Source of the DNA: Bacteroidota bacterium
GTDB lineage: Bacteria > Bacteroidota > Bacteroidia > Flavobacteriales > Weeksellaceae
Direction: 5' to 3'
Assembly (NCBI GenBank): GCA_023399595.1
Contig: JAEWOR010000009.1
Location: 1 to 64,000 of the forward strand
DNA: 64,000 bases
Made by a program: the position numbers and the translations under genes. The number at the start of each line of letters is the position of its first letter. Position 1 is the first letter of the stretch. The notes under the pieces were generated by a model. The model ran no database searches. It was not told the origin of the DNA and worked only from the letters and a program-made list of their open reading frames with translations. Below, piece by piece: positions 58,647 to 64,000 of the stretch.

Positions 58647-61048
58647 TAAAATTCTAATAATTTAAGTTTAAACTGTATTGCAAAATTCTGCCTAAAACTA
58701 GGCGTTGTATAATAACCGACTCTGTAAAAAAATCCCAAATTGAAATAACTCGAAAGAAAATTATTCCATTCCAAACCTACTTCTTGGTATAAGTGATCGA
58801 GCTTTTTAAAACTCATTTGGTGATATTCTGGGTGCTTCATATTTCCAATTCCACCTCGAAGTACAAAATTAAAACTTGAAACATTTTGTCCCAAACTTTT
58901 AAAATACCAAGGCAAACGATGGGTTAAATAATAAGTGACAAATTTATCATTAAAATATTTACCCCCTTCCAAAGTTGCAAAACCTAGATAAGAAGTAAGG
59001 TTGAAATTGAATTTAGAGTTGGTGGCCAAACCATTCATGGTGAAATGATGCCAAATAGGAGCTTTTCCTAAAACCAAACCTCCATACAAACGGAAACCTG
59101 TAGTTCCTAAAATGGTTTTCACGTTGTGGACAAAAAGAAAATCAAATCTGCTGTAATTGAAATCTCCACCAAAAGCTTTAAAACCTTGATCGTAATTGAT
59201 GTACAACTCAGGGAATTTTTGATCGATGATGGTTTTTCCTTGAGGAGTCATAATATTGGTGGAATTAGGCGAAAATTTGAAAGTATAATTTAGATTAAAG
59301 TTTTCAAATTCGTTGCCTTTATTCATAAAGTTATAATCGAACAAAGCATTTTCCGAAAATCTTTTTGCTCCAAAAATCATGGTAATTCCATTGGTGATAT
59401 CATTATTATAAGCTAAAGAAACGCCACGAAAATTGTAATATTTGTTGTTATTAAGGTTGTTTCCATAGTTTTTCATGCGCATCATGAAACTCCATATATT
59501 TTTGTTGAATTCCCCTGACGGTCGCACGTCATCTGTAAACTGCAGTCTAAAAAAAGAATTTTTCTCTAGAGTGGTTTTAATATCCAAACCAACGCCATAT
59601 TTCCAGTCTAAATCTTTAAAACCATACGCAAAATAAGCATCTGGAGAAAGGTAAGGATGTAAAGTTTCATTGAGTTTTAATTTCAAACCTAACCTTAAAC
59701 CTTCTTGCGAGTTCACATTTACCAATTCACCTAAATCTACATCCACTTTTCCAAGACGAATTGCACCATTAATTAAGCCCACCAAAACTTGAGCTTTTCT
59801 ATCAATTTTATACTTGTTTCCGAGGCTGTCTAAGGTTTTATAAGTATTCTCTTCGCGCAAGGAAAGGGGAGAAGTTCTGTATTGTTCTAAAAATTGTCCA
59901 TTCGTGCTTTTTACAGTAAAAGTATAGCCTTCGAAATCTTTTTTACGTTCTTCAATGGGAGTTTTAAAATCAAAATAATGAGATTGAAGCGTGGCATAAG
60001 TTCCGAAAGTTTCTTTTTGTTTTGTTGATTGTAAACTGTCTTTTTTATCATCTTTCATCAACATTCTTCCCAATTTGAATTTCACCTTTTCTTCAGATAA
60101 AAACCACTTGTTATTGTAAAAAATCCAAGTGCTTGTAAGGTTTCCTTCGTCCCTTTTGCGGCTTTCACTTTCTATTTTTTTTATACCATAGGTTTCCTTA
60201 TCCACATAAATATAGCCGCTGTATTTTCTTCCAGAATTTTTCTTTTTAAAATTTACTTCCCGAAATCGGATTTCATAATTTTCTCTACCATCAATTTCTA
60301 TAGTGTCGGTGAGGAAAAAGCGATACAATCCTCTGTTTTCTTCATTAAGTTGAACAGGAAGTTTATCTCTATTGGTTTGCAAAGCAATCATTTCGTAGAT
60401 AGGTTGCTTTAAACCAGAAATTCTATTGTCTAAAATATTAATTTTTTCACCGTATTTTTTTGAAAACAGAAATTCCTGAGCGCGTTCCCATAAAAAGAGT
60501 TGACTTTTGGTGAATAATTTTTTAGTGAAAGTATCTTCAGCGGAATCTTTATTTTTTTTAGAAATTAGGGTATTGAGATTTTTGTTGACATATTCTGTAA
60601 AAACAGAAACACTATCAATATCTATGTCTAAACCAATTTTTTCGTAAGATTTAAAAGTGTAGGAACTTAAACTTTTAGGTGAATTTTTTTTAAAATTTTT
60701 GTTCACCAATCTTAGGATTTCTAAAGCTCGAGGATCCGTTTTGTCTTCTATTACAACTTCCTCAATGGTTTTGGTATTGGCAGAAATAGGAAGTAATTCA
60801 ATTTCAATTTGTGGTTGTACATCCACATTTTCTTTGTAATAACCGTTGGCTTCTACAGAAATGTTTTTGCAAATTGTGGAGATTTGTGCAAATCCTTTTT
60901 CATTAGTTGTTCCAATGATGTTTTCATTGCATTTTAAATGAGCTCCTGAGATAGGCAAATTCCTTTTTTGATCCACTATTTTTATAGTAGATTGTGCATT
61001 CACTAAAAACAGAAAACTAACGAATAGGAAAGAAAAAAAACTCCTCAT
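58646..61048 (-). CDS. DUF5686 outer-membrane protein with carboxypeptidase-like N-terminal domain
   Basis: This 800-residue exported protein has a signal peptide (about 1-18), a carboxypeptidase-regulatory-like beta domain (about 19-95; IKIVDQKRNLPISGAHLKC), then the DUF5686 region. The C-terminal half has alternating aromatic and polar residues (SPDAYFAYGFKDLDWKYGVGL) that resemble a beta-barrel, ending in a hydrophobic FKLKLLEF. It is a paralogue of the 816-residue protein encoded just upstream. Function unknown; an outer-membrane location is likely. Confidence 0.85.
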   Translation of the reverse strand: MRSFFSFLFVSFLFLVNAQSTIKIVDQKRNLPISGAHLKCNENIIGTTNEKGFAQISTICKNISVEANGYYKENVDVQPQIEIELLPISANTKTIEEVVIEDKTDPRALEILRLVNKNFKKNSPKSLSSYTFKSYEKIGLDIDIDSVSVFTEYVNKNLNTLISKKNKDSAEDTFTKKLFTKSQLFLWERAQEFLFSKKYGEKINILDNRISGLKQPIYEMIALQTNRDKLPVQLNEENRGLYRFFLTDTIEIDGRENYEIRFREVNFKKKNSGRKYSGYIYVDKETYGIKKIESESRKRDEGNLTSTWIFYNNKWFLSEEKVKFKLGRMLMKDDKKDSLQSTKQKETFGTYATLQSHYFDFKTPIEERKKDFEGYTFTVKSTNGQFLEQYRTSPLSLREENTYKTLDSLGNKYKIDRKAQVLVGLINGAIRLGKVDVDLGELVNVNSQEGLRLGLKLKLNETLHPYLSPDAYFAYGFKDLDWKYGVGLDIKTTLEKNSFFRLQFTDDVRPSGEFNKNIWSFMMRMKNYGNNLNNNKYYNFRGVSLAYNNDITNGITMIFGAKRFSENALFDYNFMNKGNEFENFNLNYTFKFSPNSTNIMTPQGKTIIDQKFPELYINYDQGFKAFGGDFNYSRFDFLFVHNVKTILGTTGFRLYGGLVLGKAPIWHHFTMNGLATNSKFNFNLTSYLGFATLEGGKYFNDKFVTYYLTHRLPWYFKSLGQNVSSFNFVLRGGIGNMKHPEYHQMSFKKLDHLYQEVGLEWNNFLSSYFNLGFFYRVGYYTTPSFRQNFAIQFKLKLLEF

Positions 61049-61064
61049 TTTACAATTTACACCT

Positions 61065-61072
61065 CAAAATTA
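61065..61072 (-). promoter_or_regulatory. Promoter core for the second DUF5686 gene
   Basis: The minus strand reads TAATTTTG, matching TAnnTTTG, 16 bases before the start codon. The downstream paralogue thus may be transcribed separately. Confidence 0.45.
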
Positions 61073-61148
61073 ATGATTATTCCTTCTTTGGGGAATTTTT
61101 TTACAAATTTTGATGTATTGTAAACAATGAGAAGTTTTTATTGTGAGT

Positions 61149-63599
61149 TTAAAGAACGCTAAGTCTAAATTGTAATCCGAAATTATCTTTAAAATGAGGA
61201 GTTTGATAATGTCCTAATCTATACGAAAAACCTACGCCAAAGCTTCTTCCCAAGAAATTATTCCACATAACGCCGGCTTCTTGATAATAATGATTTAGCA
61301 TTTGGAAATTAAAATAATGGTCTTGTGGATTTTTGAAATCTCCAATGGCAGATTTATATTCTAAGCTAATGGTTGAATATCTTGTTCCCAAAGTTTTAAA
61401 TCTGAAAGGAAGCCACTGCGAAATTTGGAAAGCAGCAAATTTATCGGTGTAAAAAGTTCCTGCAGGCATGGTAACAAAGCCTAAATTAGTTGGTGTGCTA
61501 ATGTTGTTATACCAGTTTCCATCATTTGAACTTTGACCAGCAATTTCAAAATTTTTCCAAATTGGTGCTGTTCCAGAGGAAATTCCTCCGTAGACTTTGA
61601 TATTGGTAAATCCCAACTTGGATCTAAATTGGTGTATGAATAATGCATCTAACTTGTTGTATTGTAAATCTCCACCAAGAATTTTACTTCCATTTTCGAA
61701 GTGGATGAAAACTTGAGGATAACCTCTTTCAATGGTAAGTTTTCCATTTGGGGTCATTACGTTTTTATCATTAGGAGAATATTTTAGAAATAAAGAAAAA
61801 TTGGTGTTTTTAAAACTGTTTTCCCCATCTTTATATTGATAATTGAACAAGCCTTTTTGCTTTTCTGAATGCAAACTGAGTTTCATGCTCAAAGAATTTG
61901 AAATATCGTATAAATATGATGCTCCAAACTTCTGGTTGCGGTAAAAGTTAGCATTATGCCAATCTAAATTGATATCAGAAAGTTTCATCATTAATTCCCA
62001 TTGATTGTTGCTAAATCTTCCTGCTGCAAAAACATCATCCAAATACTCAATCCTAAAAATTGAAGTTCTTTTATTGGAAAGTTTCGTGTCCAAGCCTAAT
62101 CCATATTTCCAATTACGGTCTTTAAATCCGTAACCAAAATAAGCGTCTGGAGAAAAAGTTTTGTTGAATCTTTCGTTGAGTTTTACGCCTGCTCCTAACC
62201 TCAAACCTTCGTATTTATTGTAACGAACAAATTTTGTAAGGTCGAAATCAATCATTTTGTAACGTAAATTTCCTCGCATTAAATTGGTAAGCGTATTTAA
62301 TTTTTTTTCAAAATCGTGTTTTTGTACAAAGCTGTCAATTTTAGTATAAGTAGCACTTTCCCTTGTAGAAAGGCTGTCTGTTCGGTATTGATTTAACAGT
62401 TTTCCATCTGAATTTTTTATTTCCAAAGAATATCCATTGAATTCAGAAGCTTTTTGAGGGTTATCCAGTTTGAAATCAAAAAATCTGTTTTTTACATATA
62501 AATAGTTTCCAAATTTTTTCTTGTGGTATTTCGGTTTTTCACCAGCTTTTATACTGTCTTTTTTTGAAGTATTAAAAGTCTGTTCGCCCATTTTCATCTT
62601 AATATCTTCATAATCCAAAAACCATTTATTATTAATAGGTTTCCAAACGGAGGTTATGTTGCCTTCATTTTGTTTTTTGCTGTAACTTTCAAATTGTTTT
62701 AAGGCGTAAGTTGAAGCATCGATATAAATTTTACCATTGTATTTTCTAGGATTTTGCTTTTTTTTATTGGTGATTTCCTTGAATTTAATAGTGTATGTTT
62801 TTCTATGGTCTAGTTGAATGGTATCTGAAAGCGTGAAAATAAATAGTTTCCTGTTTTCTGGCTTTAATTGTCTTGGAACTCTATTCAAATTCGAGATATT
62901 AAGGGCTAAAGCTTCATAAATAGGGTTTTTGAAGCCAGACATTCTGTTGTCTATAATATTGGTTTTTTCGCCGTATTTTTTAGAAAATTTGTGTTCCATT
63001 GCTTTTTCCCAAAGGAACATTTGACTTTCCTGAGATGCGGCTAAGAAATCTTCGTTAATTAAAGAATCTTTTTTCTCGCTTTCCGTTTGTTTAATTTTCT
63101 TGAAATCAACGCTGGCAAGTGAATCTTTACGTTTTATTAAAAAAGAATTGTAAAGGTTTATTGAATCTTTATCCACATCAATAGAAAACTTACTGTAGGA
63201 TTTAAAATTGTAGTTTTCTAATGATTTTGGTGAGTTTTGCTCTTCTCTTTTATTGTATTCATCAAGAATTTTTAAAGCTCGGGAATCACTTTTATCGGTA
63301 ATAATTACTCTTTCTATATTGCTGCTTTTCTCTAAAGAAGGTCGCATCAGAATTTCGCCCGATTTTTTTACTTCTACCAAAGCATCTTCATAATTATTGG
63401 CAAGTATTTCTATTTTTTTGCATTTAGTAGTGAAGGTTAAATTTCCACTATAATCTGTTTTTCCTAAAAGATTGTCTTCACAGTAAACGGCAGCGTTTGG
63501 AATGGGTTGTTTGTTGTTTGCGTTAATAACTTTAATCTTATTTTGAGCAAATACTCCAATTGAAACGAGCAAAAAGAGAACTGGTAAAAGTTTCGTCAT
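61149..63599 (-). CDS. DUF5686 outer-membrane protein, paralogue
   Basis: This 816-residue protein has the same layout as its downstream neighbour: signal peptide (about 1-18, ending VFAQ), carboxypeptidase-like beta domain (IKVINANNKQPIPNAAVYC), DUF5686 middle region (KSDSRALKILDEYNKREEQNSPKSLENY) and a barrel-like C-terminal half (FSPDAYFGYGFKDRNWKYGLGL) ending in FRLSVL. Many blocks match the paralogue closely, so the pair arose by tandem duplication. Function is unknown. The relatives occur widely in Bacteroidota. Confidence 0.85.
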   Translation of the reverse strand: MTKLLPVLFLLVSIGVFAQNKIKVINANNKQPIPNAAVYCEDNLLGKTDYSGNLTFTTKCKKIEILANNYEDALVEVKKSGEILMRPSLEKSSNIERVIITDKSDSRALKILDEYNKREEQNSPKSLENYNFKSYSKFSIDVDKDSINLYNSFLIKRKDSLASVDFKKIKQTESEKKDSLINEDFLAASQESQMFLWEKAMEHKFSKKYGEKTNIIDNRMSGFKNPIYEALALNISNLNRVPRQLKPENRKLFIFTLSDTIQLDHRKTYTIKFKEITNKKKQNPRKYNGKIYIDASTYALKQFESYSKKQNEGNITSVWKPINNKWFLDYEDIKMKMGEQTFNTSKKDSIKAGEKPKYHKKKFGNYLYVKNRFFDFKLDNPQKASEFNGYSLEIKNSDGKLLNQYRTDSLSTRESATYTKIDSFVQKHDFEKKLNTLTNLMRGNLRYKMIDFDLTKFVRYNKYEGLRLGAGVKLNERFNKTFSPDAYFGYGFKDRNWKYGLGLDTKLSNKRTSIFRIEYLDDVFAAGRFSNNQWELMMKLSDINLDWHNANFYRNQKFGASYLYDISNSLSMKLSLHSEKQKGLFNYQYKDGENSFKNTNFSLFLKYSPNDKNVMTPNGKLTIERGYPQVFIHFENGSKILGGDLQYNKLDALFIHQFRSKLGFTNIKVYGGISSGTAPIWKNFEIAGQSSNDGNWYNNISTPTNLGFVTMPAGTFYTDKFAAFQISQWLPFRFKTLGTRYSTISLEYKSAIGDFKNPQDHYFNFQMLNHYYQEAGVMWNNFLGRSFGVGFSYRLGHYQTPHFKDNFGLQFRLSVL

Positions 63600-63619
63600 T
63601 GTATAGTTTTTTATAAAGA

Positions 63620-63627
63620 CAAAACTA
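63620..63627 (-). promoter_or_regulatory. Promoter core for the first DUF5686 gene
   Basis: The minus strand reads TAGTTTTG, matching TAnnTTTG, 20 bases before the start codon at 63599. Confidence 0.45.
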
Positions 63628-63743
63628 TTTATTAGAAGGTTACAATGCTACTCCAAAAAATATAATATTTTGTTAAAAATTTATTGCAAGTTGCTATAAA
63701 ATGGAATATTTAGTGTGAAAATTTGAATTTTTATTTTTAAAAC

Positions 63744-63775
63744 AAAAAGCTCCCTTTTTCTGAAGAGAGCTTTTT
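63744..63775. terminator. Intrinsic terminator after the cytochrome c peroxidase gene
   Basis: AAAAAGCTC (63744-63752) and GAGCTTTTT (63767-63775) pair around a 14-base loop. It lies 16 bases past the stop of the minus-strand gene at the window's right edge. Confidence 0.75.
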
Positions 63776-63791
63776 AAATATGCTTTTGAAT

Positions 63792-64000
63792 TTATTTGTC
63801 ATCCAAAGATTTCATAAAATCTATAATTTGATTGATTTCCTTGTTGGTTAAATTCAGATGATCTTCGGGTAAAGTTTGATTTTCAATTTTGAAACCTAAA
63901 CCTTTTCCGCCTCCTTTGTTGTAGAAATCCATTACTTCTTGTAAAGTTTTATAACCTCCATTGTGCATATAAGGAGCGGTTTTATTAATGTTTCTAAGTG
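63792..64000 (-). CDS. Di-haem cytochrome c peroxidase (MauG/CcpA family), C-terminal part
   Basis: The frame enters from the right edge and ends with TAA at 63792-63794. The 69 visible codons encode LRNINKTAPYMHNGGY, then LQEVMDFYNKGG and LTNKEINQIIDFMKSLDD. The TAPYMHNG motif, with the distal methionine near the second haem, and the EVMDFYNKGG motif are typical of the C-terminal end of bacterial cytochrome c peroxidases, periplasmic enzymes that reduce hydrogen peroxide. The haem-binding CxxCH motifs would lie beyond the window. Confidence 0.85.
   Translation of the reverse strand, partial: LRNINKTAPYMHNGGYKTLQEVMDFYNKGGGKGLGFKIENQTLPEDHLNLTNKEINQIIDFMKSLDDK

Overview
This window is a stretch of AT-rich chromosome from a member of the Bacteroidota, class Flavobacteriia, most likely family Weeksellaceae (Chryseobacterium clade). 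The evidence is a SusC/SusD pair, a subtilisin with a type IX secretion sorting tail, atpD-atpC without the other ATP synthase genes, a DnaG primase without zinc ligands, and flavobacterial promoters (TTG, 18-19 bases, TAnnTTTG) in front of many genes. Ribosome binding sites of the Shine-Dalgarno type are largely absent. The genus is inferred from protein flavour and was not checked by a search.

Layout. 1-270 holds the tail of an IS1595-like transposase and a 13-bp inverted repeat. 280-4713 holds ribF, atpD-atpC, a secreted protein and an NlpE-like lipoprotein. 4720-9551 (minus) holds an MgtC-like protein, a zinc/cadmium P-type ATPase and ligA. 9799-16676 is a SusC-SusD-glycerophosphodiesterase-metallophosphoesterase locus, probably for capturing and cleaving phosphodiesters. 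16791-25589 contains an SDR, a NUMOD4-like protein with prmA, an SH3 protein, mutY, HU with a 29-residue basic mini-protein and RNase G, CoA pyrophosphatase and an acyltransferase. 24928-31295 is a TetR-TolC-adaptor-RND efflux operon with a visible operator cluster. 31373-39470 has pirin, an FMN reductase and purine synthesis (purM, purN, purH, purD, guaA). 39577-43228 has DUF1003, an ABC1/UbiB kinase and a DEAD-box helicase. 43264-51286 has a lipoprotein, a YqhD-type dehydrogenase, the secreted subtilisin, an aminotransferase, galE, alanine dehydrogenase and tsaE. 51395-58290 has dnaG, clpP, tpiA, TerB-like, DoxX/BT_3928-like, DUF1599 and folP genes. 58410-63599 has two paralogous DUF5686 proteins, and the window ends inside a di-haem cytochrome c peroxidase.

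Most genes are core metabolism or envelope functions. No CRISPR array, prophage, rRNA or tRNA gene was seen. The least explained features are non-coding. Several intergenic regions are built from tandem units of exactly seven bases, but of different sequence at each place. There are long perfect palindromes, including a GC-rich family. A structured leader with an intrinsic terminator precedes purM. Two genes carry the promoter core four bases before their start codon, which implies near-leaderless mRNAs.
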